Shown one piece after another: positions 1 to 10,130 of a stretch of DNA of 64,000 bases. The notes under the pieces were generated by a model. It made no database searches and was not told the origin of the DNA. It saw only the letters and a list, made by a program, of their open reading frames with translations. Position 1 is the stretch's first letter. Every line of letters begins with the position of its first letter. The DNA comes from Fennellomyces sp. T-0311. Its lineage: Eukaryota; Mucoromycota; Mucoromycetes; Mucorales; Lichtheimiaceae. The stretch covers positions 496,001-560,000 of the forward strand of contig JALLLT010000021.1 of assembly GCA_025266875.1 (NCBI GenBank), given 5' to 3'. A program made the position numbers and the translations under genes.

Positions 1-2061
1 ACGAACGTTGCAAAAGACAACTCATAGTAAACTATGGTTTATTTCATAGTAAATGTATCGGAGCTGTACAACAGATCATAAATAATTTTTGAGACAGATG
101 ACGTCCTGTCTGAATATGGACAAGTAACTCATAAGCGTTGCGTAGAATGAGGGCACCTTAAACATTACGGAATATGTACGTGCGAAAATTGCCCGGAAAG
201 GAAATCCGTACGTGGCTGACCGCTTCGGATTCCGGAGCATATGATCTCGCACTTGCAAGGATCCTCAATAGGCGGCAAGGTGTTTATACCACATGGTACA
301 AACGCAAAGACCATTTTACAGAGAGACATGGCTATCGGGAACAAGAAGATTATCAGACCAATCAGGGTGACAAATGGAGCAGCGCGTGGTAACAGTAAAA
401 ACAATCCGGATGACATATACTTCCTGTAACATAACAAACTTTAATATTCAAATATCATTCGCGCGATACTGAAAGAATACAATTTGTAATCATTGACTAC
501 GTACGTACGCAACTCTCCGTGATTTTATAACGTACAAGGGACGGGGAAGCCGCATTTTAGTCAACTTTGGCACCAACAAATCTGGGAGCATTGTAGCTTT
601 CTATATATCATATAGGTCCGACTTTCCCTTTATCAAATATATACGAAGGTGCTCCCCATATTTATTTTACTTGTAAGAGTTCGTTCTTCTAAGAGATCCA
701 GCTATTTATGCCTACCCAGTTTAGGTTTAACTTGTCATCGAAAGCTATTTTAGCTCGGCTCTGCGCATGAAAAGGGAAAAGATATAGCAAAAAAAAAATG
801 ATAGTACAAAAGCACACGGATAATTATAGGAGAAACCTATACACACGAATAATGTACCCAAGGGCATAGAACTACACGGACAGGGGAATGCAAGGACGAT
901 AGCGGACTCCGTACTCAGGGTTCTCATATATACTACTGTTTTATATTATCCACAGCTGCCTTTGTCAACAAGTGAACCTTGAATACGGAGAAAAACATGT
1001 CCATGTATGCTAGAATATGTTTGTTGCTGTATTTATTAATTAAGAGTTCTCCAAAGCAGGCAATGACCTTCCAATTATGCATAACAAAGTATACACTACT
1101 CACCTTTAACAATAGCGACTGGAATGTATGCTCCGAGGGATGTATATACATATCCTTGGCTCAATATGCACGGGTTGTATCATGTCTAGCGTAGTAACAT
1201 TATCCACGTTAAACACAAGATGGTGAACTGCTTGGGGATACCACATGTAATAGTTTGTTAAGCTGAGGCGCACGCATGGGTACGTCATCACATTATGGCG
1301 ATAGTCATCTAGTCCTCAGTTCGCTTTCCATGTGGTTTCTATCATCTCAATTGCATGCAAAGTCATTTACATGTATTAGCGCTGAATATCGATCGCTTGT
1401 ATTATAATTAATTCACCCTGTCTGTAAATCAAAGAAGTAGATCCACGTGGTCAGCTAAAGTTAGCTTTATGAGGTTTTTGTTCGAGGAGTCGTGATAACG
1501 ACATACTTTGAACTTAATCATCGATATGACCGATCCGATTTCAAAAGTAATTTTACGTATGTACGTCACTGCATACTTCTTGCCCCTGTACTGCATTATC
1601 CTTACGTACGTCGGTATTACCGACAAAATCTCTTTCATGAGTGACATGCATGTCGTACGGACTTTGTCCTGCCGCAGTATTCATTGGAATATTTGTATGT
1701 GATTTCATTGATAAGCGAGATCATTTTCTATAGGCAAAATACATTCGCGATTGGTTTTGGATAAAGGCTTAACTCAGTTGTCATCAAATGAAGTTCAGAC
1801 AGAAGCTAATATTCAAATATTATACTGTACAGTATCAGTCGATGCAGATATTTTGCAGTAAATTTCAAATGAAAAGATAAAATGGCATAAGCATCGATAA
1901 TTCCATCGAGCGGGTGACAGAACAGGGCAAAAAGCAACAAAAAAGCAATTTCGTTGCTCCTTTACTGCTATGTGGCTCACTATGTTGGTATCACAATGGA
2001 TGCGCTTTTTAAGAGTAAGAAAGAGTAGAAAAGGTGAGAAAACTTAAATTATAGTACGTCA

Positions 2062-2074
2062 GTTACATAGTAAC
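2062..2074. promoter_or_regulatory. Inverted repeat GTTAC-ATA-GTAAC upstream of ATP5
   Basis: A perfect 5-bp inverted repeat around ATA, about 190 bp before the ATP5 start codon. Its core TACATAGTAAC recurs at 18262 and 19246 in other non-coding DNA. A regulatory role is inference only. Confidence 0.25.
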
Positions 2075-2157
2075 CAATGCAGTTACTTAGCAATACAATG
2101 ACAACATTAACGAAACGACCTGCCGCCAAAATCTGTCAAGAAAGAAGCGGTGATTGG
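2074..2157. promoter_or_regulatory. Two CCAAT boxes in the ATP5 promoter
   Basis: CCAAT is present on the + strand at 2074-2078 and on the - strand (ATTGG) at 2153-2157, 105-190 bp before the ATP5 start. In fungi the HAP2/3/5 complex binds CCAAT and drives respiratory genes, so this fits an ATP synthase promoter. Binding itself is not shown by sequence. Confidence 0.4.
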
Positions 2158-2261
2158 CTGACAAAGGCAATACGTCACACGCGGAGGGCGAGCTGGGGTC
2201 GTGAAAAAATTGTGAGGGGTGGCCGAAAAAAAACCTCTTAGTTTCTATACTCTCTGACCCA

Positions 2262-3182
2262 ATGGCCTCCCGATTCACTCGCTTGACGACTGCTGCCCCC
2301 AAGGTACGCTTGACATTCTCGACATTCATCGCAGGTGTCATTAATATATTGGTTTACATTTGTAGTTGGCCCGTGGCTACGCTGCTGCTGCCCAGACCAA
2401 GGTAAATTTCTAACTTGCAGCAAATGAATTTAGTTCACAAAAGAACGCGACATTGACACAAAACTATAAAGCCACCAATCACCCTTTACGGTCTTGATGG
2501 CCGCTACGCCACCGCCTTGTTCACCGCTGCTGCCCGCCAGAACGCGCTTGATGCCGTCGAGCGCGACCTGACCCAGCTTCAGAACTCCATCAGCAAGGAC
2601 AAGGCCGTCCAAGCTTTCTTGGAGAACCCTACCGTCACCCGCCAGGCCAAGGCTGAGGGTATCAACGCCTTGTTGGCTAAGGCCGGTAAGGTCAACCCCT
2701 TGACCAAGAACTTGTTCGAGGTCTTGAACGAGAACAGCCGTTTGGACCAAACCGCCAAGGTCTTGTCTGCCTATGCTGAATTGATGAGCGCACACCGCAA
2801 CGAATTGCCCTTGATCGTCACCTCGGCCAAGGTAATTGGGGAATGAAAGGACGATAGTGGATGGAAGTGACGGGGTGCTCACGGCTGTTGTTTTTTTTAC
2901 GCCAGGAACTCGACAAGGCCACCTTGAACAAGATTGCCGACTCGCTCCAGAAGAGCAAGCTCTCCGAAGGCAAGAAGCTGTTGGTCTCCAACAAGGTCAA
3001 GGCCGATATCCTCGGCGGTATCCTTGTCGAAATTGGCGATAAGAGCATCGACTTGACTGTGTCGTCCAAGGTCGCCAAGTTGAACAAGCTTGTCACTGGT
3101 ACGTTTTGTTTATTTTTGTATCACTGCGAAATCGACGTAATTACTGACGTTTCTCTCATGTGGCCGTATAGATTCCGTTTAA
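2262..3182 (+). CDS. ATP5: ATP synthase subunit 5 (OSCP, delta-like stator subunit)
   Basis: Mitochondrial F1Fo ATP synthase oligomycin-sensitivity-conferring protein; it links the peripheral stalk to the F1 head. Five coding exons: 2262-2303, 2366-2401, 2472-2831, 2906-3098 and 3172-3182, joining to 213 aa. The N-terminus (MASRFTRLTTAAPK, then ARGYAAAAQTK) is basic and Ser/Ala-rich, as expected of a mitochondrial presequence. The mature part starts PPITLYGLDGRYATALF, the typical OSCP opening, and ends in the family's GGI-VEIGDKSIDLTVSSKV segment. The last coding exon contributes only 11 nt (DSV-stop), read after an intron with clear GT and TAG ends. Length fits the family (about 210 aa). Two CCAAT boxes lie upstream. 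Confidence 0.95.
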
Positions 3183-3380
3183 ATCTTATACAATAGTCAT
3201 GTTTTATCTTAAAAAGCAAACCAATCCTGCAAATATAAACAGACCTTTCATTACATTGTTTGTATAAAGTATAACCGCACTCAAGTCGATCATCTCAGTC
3301 GGGCACTAATTGAAAAAGACTGCTTTTATATCTTATTTCCCTTTTCGTCTTTCGCATACCGTGTTAATCTTCAAAAGTTC

Positions 3381-4688
3381 ATGGCATTTCCCTCGTCTGC
3401 ATCGGCTGGTCCGAATGCTGCACCCGTTGTGGTTCCAGCCAGCACTGAGCTTGTAGTGGACAGCAAAGGCGGCGAGTACTTCCCCGTCGTGGCCGCACCG
3501 CCACCCCTACACCAACGTAAGACAGAGTATCCAGCCGCGCTCCCCATGCGAACCGATGCAATGCCACCACCACCCCCACCTCCCAGCAGCGCCATTATCC
3601 TCGAGCTCAAAGTACAGTACGACCATCCGACCATCGCCAAAGACCCAAGCACAACCGCCGCCGATGGCTCACAAGGGCTGTGCACCATCTGCAAACCTTC
3701 ATCACCTTCCGAAAATAACAACGACTTTATATTTTATCGGCCCCAAATGGCGCTACACAAAGTGCTGCAGCAGGCTGAAGACAGTGGCCAAGATGTCACA
3801 CCACCAGCAACCAACCAAGCACGCGTCGCCGTTCCGAATCACCTTTTACCCTTTGTGACATTGTATGGAGGACAGAAGCAGGCGCTTTGGTCACTCACCA
3901 ACAAAGATTGGCACACGATGGAGTTTGCATCGCCAAAGCAGGACCATATCGTGACGCTGACGACGTCCACATCGCTATTTTCGTTTACTTGGCTCAATGG
4001 CAAGACGTATCAATGGCGACTGGTGCCCGCATCCAGCCCGAAAACGCAGCAACAAAACCACCCTTATGACTTACGATGTTACCATGACGACAAGCTCGTT
4101 GCCGAGTTTCTAGAGAATCGGTTTGTGCAGTGGACAACAGCAACCGAGCAGCCATTCAACGCCTTGTACGATATCCAATTTTCCTCATTTCTCCTCTTGT
4201 CGGGCTTGCTCATCCACGAGCATCTCAGCTCAATATTACGGTCGTTGGGCGGCGGGCCCGAGGCTGTACAGCTTGTGACGGATCCCTCGTTTGCTGCAAC
4301 AGCCACAGGCGCAGATGACGACGATGATGCAAGTCTGGGATCATCGTCGTTCTACGGCGAACGGGAGCCGTATTATGCCGATCAGGGTCTAGTGGATGGG
4401 CAACATGCGGCCACGGGGCGGTGGTACAGTACACATAGCGGAACGATCGGCGGCGGCGCAGGTTCAGTGAAGAGCATCGAATTAGATCCTGGCTTGCTGC
4501 GATGCTTCTGGGGCTATGGGTTCTGGTGGACCTGGTGTCCGTGTTGCATGCCTGGTGGCTGGTTTGACCGACTGTGGATAAACTGTCGCTTGCAGCGAAG
4601 GAAAATGACAAACAACACTGCACCCATGTCTCGCTCACGACAACGCCGCCAGCGAGGTTGGCAGCAGCATCACCCTGAACAGTACTAA
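3381..4688 (+). CDS. Uncharacterised protein with tubby-C-terminal-like domain and Trp/Cys-rich tail
   Basis: Single-exon frame of 435 aa, 199 bp after the ATP5 stop and in the same direction. Residues 1-110 are Pro/Ala-rich and probably disordered. Residues ~112-300 look like one folded domain: alternating beta-type segments such as FIFYRP, ALWSL, FSFTWLNGKTYQWRL and DLRCYHDDKLVAEF, ending in a hydrophobic helix (FSSFLLLSGLLIHEHLSSIL). That order resembles the tubby C-terminal-like/scramblase-like beta-barrel proteins common in fungi; this is pattern recognition, not a proven match. After an acidic DDDDD linker the C-terminus holds an aromatic/cysteine cluster (WWTWCPCCMPGGWFDRLW) and a basic Arg-rich end. 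The CPCC cluster could be palmitoylated or bind metal. No catalytic motif was recognised. Confidence 0.75.
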   Translation: MAFPSSASAGPNAAPVVVPASTELVVDSKGGEYFPVVAAPPPLHQRKTEYPAALPMRTDAMPPPPPPPSSAIILELKVQYDHPTIAKDPSTTAADGSQGLCTICKPSSPSENNNDFIFYRPQMALHKVLQQAEDSGQDVTPPATNQARVAVPNHLLPFVTLYGGQKQALWSLTNKDWHTMEFASPKQDHIVTLTTSTSLFSFTWLNGKTYQWRLVPASSPKTQQQNHPYDLRCYHDDKLVAEFLENRFVQWTTATEQPFNALYDIQFSSFLLLSGLLIHEHLSSILRSLGGGPEAVQLVTDPSFAATATGADDDDDASLGSSSFYGEREPYYADQGLVDGQHAATGRWYSTHSGTIGGGAGSVKSIELDPGLLRCFWGYGFWWTWCPCCMPGGWFDRLWINCRLQRRKMTNNTAPMSRSRQRRQRGWQQHHPEQY

Positions 4689-4910
4689 CCCTCTCCACCG
4701 CATTCCCTACGACCCTCTCTCCCTGCCCTGTCCTCCCCTTCCATTTTTATCATCTCCCTCTCTTTTCTCTGTACATCTTGCTTGTTTGGGTACGTATATA
4801 TAAATATCAACAAAAAAGAATTCGTTTGTTTTTCTCGAGAATCGTGTTTCGTTTGGTACGGTGTTTTTTAATGCGCAAAGAAACCACACAAACAACAGGC
4901 TACACTAAGT

Positions 4911-5392
4911 TTAGTGGCGACGCGATTCGGCGATGACACCAGAGAGCTCATCAATCTTCTTCTTGGCACGGACGAAGGTACCGAGCTAATACAAAAAAGA
5001 ACATAGACATCAGCAAATAGAACACGACAAAGACCACTGTCTGATATTTACTCTTCTCTTGGTGAGCTTCTTAGCACGCTTGTCCTTGGAGTTCTTGATC
5101 AATTCCATGACACGGCGTTCATAGGGAGCGAAACCAGCGACTTCACGGACGATGCTGCGGACGAAAGCAGTGCGCTTGCCGAGAGCCTAATTGAAAGGAA
5201 GAAAAAATTGTCAATGTTACATTCAACATTATCCACCCAGGACGGAAATTATATCCATCCATCCATCCATCCGTCCCAAAAATCGATACATACACCCTTT
5301 CTCTGCGAGGGCTTCTGTGCAAGCTCGCGACGAGTGGTGATGTGGCCCTTGTTGAGGCCAGTGGCGATACCGGACTTCTGCTGAGGTGCCAT
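4911..5392 (-). CDS. RPL36: 60S ribosomal protein eL36
   Basis: Structural protein of the large ribosomal subunit. Three coding exons on the minus strand: 5392-5294, 5186-5052 and 4985-4911, giving 102 aa. The family's GLNKGH element lies at the N-terminus, followed by [15 protein letters not shown]. The centre has [20 protein letters not shown], and the basic end has [15 protein letters not shown]. Introns have GTATGT and GTAAAT donors with TAG acceptors in minus-strand reading. The upstream intron contains an (ATCC)5 microsatellite. The gene is divergent from RPS23, whose ATG lies 726 bp away, so they probably share a regulatory region. Length matches eL36 of other fungi (about 100 aa). Confidence 0.95.
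5253..5272. repeat. (ATCC)5 microsatellite in an RPL36 intron
   Basis: Five uninterrupted ATCC units inside the first RPL36 intron. A shorter ATCC run also occurs in the first intron of RPS23 (about 6132-6143). Confidence 0.9.
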
Positions 5393-6118
5393 GGCGATGA
5401 AAAAGGAAGATTGATTGTGTGCAGGCCCTGAGCTCGTTTTTCGATGAAATTCAATTCCAGTTCGGTACTGCAAATTCTTATTGGCCATGCATCTGTTCAC
5501 TTTGACTTTTCATTGCAGAAGACGCTTCTGCGTTTGTTTGCGAGTAGGCATGCCCATAGCTTTTCTCGGACTCTTCGTAAGGATACTCTGGGATTCGGCA
5601 ATGTTCATACATTATACGTTCACGTTATCATGGCAATATAATGAGGTACCATGCTTTTTGCTGTTTCTTATTCACGTATCGGTGTGCTCAACGGTTCAAC
5701 ATAAGTATACATGAATGGGGCGTGACATCATATCATCGGCTCTCAGTAGACCGTTGAACATCATTATTATCCATAGGTGTGTAAAATCATGATGATAGCG
5801 GTTCGTAGTTAGTTAATGACTATAGTGAGTGCGTCCAAATAAAACCTTCACTGCTGTCAGATTGGTCATATACAACGTAGTACAGAATATGAGTGAACAA
5901 TGGGGACGATATAACCTTAGACTCTAAGCTGTTGAGTAGAAAGGCTATCTGAAACTTTTAATCGCAATACTAGGGCGGTATAATTCCTCAATTGTGCTAG
6001 ACGGCACTCAATGCTTCAACAATTGTTGCTGCGAATTGTTGACGGAGTTTGTACTTGGCGATTTGGTCTCGGGCTTCTTGCGACTCATTGAAACCTCCTT
6101 TTTTGAAGTAAATCCATC

Positions 6119-6828
<710 letters not shown>

Positions 6829-6846
6829 ATTTGCTTTGTTGGTTAC

Positions 6847-6852
6847 AATAAA
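6847..6852 (+). terminator. AATAAA polyadenylation signal candidate of RPS23
   Basis: Canonical AATAAA hexamer 19 bases after the RPS23 stop codon. The cleavage site itself cannot be seen. Confidence 0.4.
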
Positions 6853-8318
6853 TGCGCTGAACGGGCTCCCCCACGCGTTCTCATTGAAAATGCACTATTC
6901 GGAATCTATTTTATTGTTGGGTGTTCGGGACAGTGTCGTTTGCAGCTACGAAATGAACTTTCCGTCAGAAAATGTCGACGTTAGGGTCGGTTGCTATGGA
7001 GGTCAATCGGAATCGAAGAAGCGAAACTTATATTTTATGACTATCACTTGAGTTTACCAATGATGAGTGTTTCTATTATTAAAAGGTGCGCTTCATTGGT
7101 GGACGCCGCAGTACTTCAGTAGAAGTAACGGCGCCATGTCATTGCTGCATTTCACTTATCCAGCAATGTATTCTAACACAACGAATCCTTCTGCTCACTT
7201 TTAGGCGTTGAATATGCGTAGGTTGGACTACTTGATACTCCCCACCTATACTAAAAAACCGCGCTGCAATCGTTCGCAAAGTGGTGATTTCCTTTCGGTT
7301 GCAGCAGAATCTAGCTTTCGGAGAAATGCAACGCCTTCTACGCCGTTGAGAAAATCGCTTGAGCTCGCATCAGGTCTGATATTTATGACCAACTTACCCA
7401 TCTTTCTATCAAAAGACATGGATATCGTCAAGGATCTTCTCAAGATCGTCTATGGATACTATAATACTACTGTATGGAATCGATATCGATCCCCAGTTCG
7501 TCCAGAACGCAGAAGCTGGATGCGGCAAATATATGTGGGACCTCAGGTGTGAACGCTGATTTGGTTTTCTCAAAGTGTATTTCCGGGAATGCGACCTGGC
7601 TGGGCCATGGCCTCGGGAAAGCTAATCAACATATTTCATCGAAATATTTTCGCACGAGCGAAGCCGTATCTCTTTCAACAGTGTTGATGAGATTTAACAG
7701 CAAAGTGTCGCTTGGTCGATGGATCCATCGAGTTCAAAATGTAACATATTGGTTGTTACCGCGGAAATAACCGTTAGGAACATCGATTGCGAAGCATGTC
7801 AAGGGAGAAAACACCATTGTCGCTACATCCACATCCAGAGAATCACTTGCCAGGTACAGGAAGCGCAGAGTATTATACAGCTGGGTTATGAAGCCAGGTG
7901 AGAGAATTGGAGCAGTCGGATACTGGTGAAGCCATCGCGAATTGGAAGGTCTTTGAGTCTTATTTTTGATTGAGATCTTTGTTTCTGACTTTTCTCTTGG
8001 CTATCTATGTTAGTATGGTATTATACTATCAAGGTTGACATTGAGCCAGTTAAGAAAGGTGAGATCGATTTAGGACAACGATTCCGTATCCAGCCCATCG
8101 ATACAGTTAAAGATATGCATCGTCAAGTTTGCCAAATACTCGTGGTACACATTCATCATATCTTGAGTCTCTCCATCGGCTACTGACCCGATGCAAGTTA
8201 GCTCGGATAGATTGGGGCAGTTTTGCAATAGTTTATCTGGCCCACATTAATCACCGCGTGATAATTAAAGTTACGCAGTACCACGAAAGCACGCGAAAAG
8301 GTATTACTGCATACGTTA

Positions 8319-8384
8319 ACTAGGTTCCGAAAATCGGAACTAGTCAGCTGTATGGTAAGCGATATGACTTAAGGAACTAGTCAG
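8319..8384. repeat. Hairpin plus 12-bp direct repeat
   Basis: GTTCCGA-AAA-TCGGAAC is a perfect 7-bp stem, extendable outward by ACTAG/CTAGT with one bulged base. Its right arm overlaps the first copy of a 12-bp direct repeat, GGAACTAGTCAG (8336-8347), repeated exactly at 8373-8384. The function is unknown; it may be the trace of a small mobile element. Confidence 0.7.
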
Positions 8385-9579
8385 TACACCGGCGCAAACC
8401 AAACATGTCTAAGCTTTAATCTTGTTGCACTCTGAATGCACCAACATGTTAACAGCGACTGACGAACGGACTTGATTTTCACGTCTCAAGTATGTGCGCT
8501 TCATGGAACTTCCAGAAGTGTTTTGTCGATATAACTCAGGAACTTGTAAGATGCTGTGCCAATCGCTCAGTGTCAGGGAAGCCCACATTCCTGCCAGCCT
8601 AACACCAGCGACCTCTAATATCCATATTCGGCGCGACATTGCCAGTAATCGCTTTTTGTCAGGTAGTCGAATATCGCATGTTGAATCTCGGTGGATATCG
8701 CTCCTAGTTGACGCGACATTGTCATTTTATGGAGTGGTGGTAAGATTTTCAAACGCGACTTCTCAGGGACTACGCGATCGCACTGTTTCTCTGGTCTTTT
8801 TTTTTTTTTTAGGTTTTATGCTAATCGCTTCCCGATATCTACGTTGACGTCTTTTCCACTTAGAAATAGGTACCCTTTTTCGCGTAGGTACGCATTAAGT
8901 TTATATACAGAGGCACTGGGTTGCAATGATCTATACGCACATTGCGTCTTCCGTGTAACCTAAGATGTTATTAACATTCGGGCCTGTCAAATTCATTCAA
9001 CTCACGTTGATAATGGTATTGCCTTAATAAGTTCAGTTTGACAAGGGCTTTGGCTATACGTTGAACTATCATCACGTGATAAAGCAATCAATTAGCCTTA
9101 TTAGTAAGTCAACCACTTTTCTGGAGGGCCATAGACGTCAAAGACGCTGCTGCTTTGTTTGTATTGCGGCAGGACGAATGCGTTGAGAGTCAAGCAAATC
9201 GAATCCCACGCTTTTGTAGAAAATTTGCATGAGTAGTTAGGCTATGAGGCTAATTGAGGAAAGGCACATTGTAGGTTACACAGATCCGAGTGGATGCTGC
9301 CTTTAAAGTAATTAAGATCGCTGGGGCCTTGGTTTTTGCTGATTGATTATCATTGAAAAGGCGAAAAGCTAAAATTAAAGGGTTATGATCACATCGCCCG
9401 CCTTTCAGCGAGATATGGCGCGGCTAAGCAGCATATAAATACCTTTTAATTTCGTTTGACATTTTGGCTCGTACTGTGAGAGTTTTTTTTATCGCCAGTT
9501 AAGTCCAAAAAGAAAGTCAGCTGAGAGCGCCTTTCACCGTGCACAGCGGGTCTCCACGCCACTCATCGCTCTTTTAGTC

Positions 9580-9981
9580 ATGACAAGCGCATTGCGGCCG
9601 CAAGTGATTGCACTTTACAAACAGGTACGTTACTTTTCTCAGAAAACCGGGGGCCTGAGAGCATAGGCAAAGGGGGGCTCAGACATTTGTTTTCAACCAG
9701 CTGGCGTATCTCGGCCGAGAATATCCTCTGGGCTACGAGAGCTTTTTCCGACCTCGGCTCAAGTCGGCGTTCATGAAGAAGCGCGATCTGACGGACGAAG
9801 AGGAGATCAAAAAGTCCATCGCGCTGGGCGAGTACGTGTGCAAAGGTAACGAGGTTTTGTCGATCCCAACGTGGTTGCTGCAAAAAGAAAAGCGCACTAA
9901 GCGATGAGGTTCGATTTAGAATTGGAGACGCTGTACTACCTCCGTAAATATCGTGCAATGCGGCGACGCTATGTAAAATGA
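9580..9981 (+). CDS. LYR-motif protein, ETFRF1/LYRM5 type
   Basis: Small mitochondrial Complex1_LYR family protein. ETFRF1 in animals binds electron-transfer flavoprotein and displaces its FAD. Three coding exons, 9580-9624, 9701-9845 and 9920-9981, give 83 aa. The N-terminus MTSALRPQVIALYKQLAYLG carries the LYR-like LYK helix; then come REYPLGYESFFRPRLKSAF, the acidic loop DLTDEEEIKKSIALGEYV, and a C-terminal helix LETLYYLRKYRAMRRRY. The order and spacing (YLGR-YP, then Y-LRKYRAM) match the ETFRF1 subfamily rather than other LYRM proteins. Length is normal for the family. The assignment to ETF regulation in this organism is inference from the family. Confidence 0.85.
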
Positions 9982-10130
9982 TATGATTAGGCCATGTGTG
10001 TGCAAGCCCTAAATGAAGAAGTGTTGGTGGCAATAAAGCGAATGGTTACACAGCCAATTTTTGAAAAGACTTCAACCCTGAAAGAGTAACTTGGGTTACC
10101 CGCCTTTGTTTAAGTTATTCTTTTTTCTAC

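Larger units (their letters stand above)
1..2261. other. Gene-poor stretch, no supported gene
   Basis: Only short, overlapping open frames on both strands with no recognisable domain and no coherent splice pattern. The DNA is AT-leaning and contains several TACGTA-type palindromes. The last ~200 bases hold CCAAT boxes that belong to the downstream ATP5 promoter. Confidence 0.6.
6829..9579. other. Gene-poor stretch with decayed frames
   Basis: 2.75 kb with short open frames that stop and restart in different frames around 7200-7900 (for example fragments reading DIDPQFVQNAEAGCGKYMWD, then a frame change). This looks like a decayed coding or repeat sequence, but I cannot assign a family. A hairpin with direct repeats lies at 8319-8384. 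Confidence 0.35.

Noticed and set aside
174..437. Overlapping 60-90 aa frames on both strands near the window start
   Set aside because: Several frames open at once with no motif, as expected by chance.
5785..5960. C/D-box snoRNA candidate (ATGATGA) between RPL36 and RPS23
   Set aside because: No D box or terminal stem at suitable spacing.
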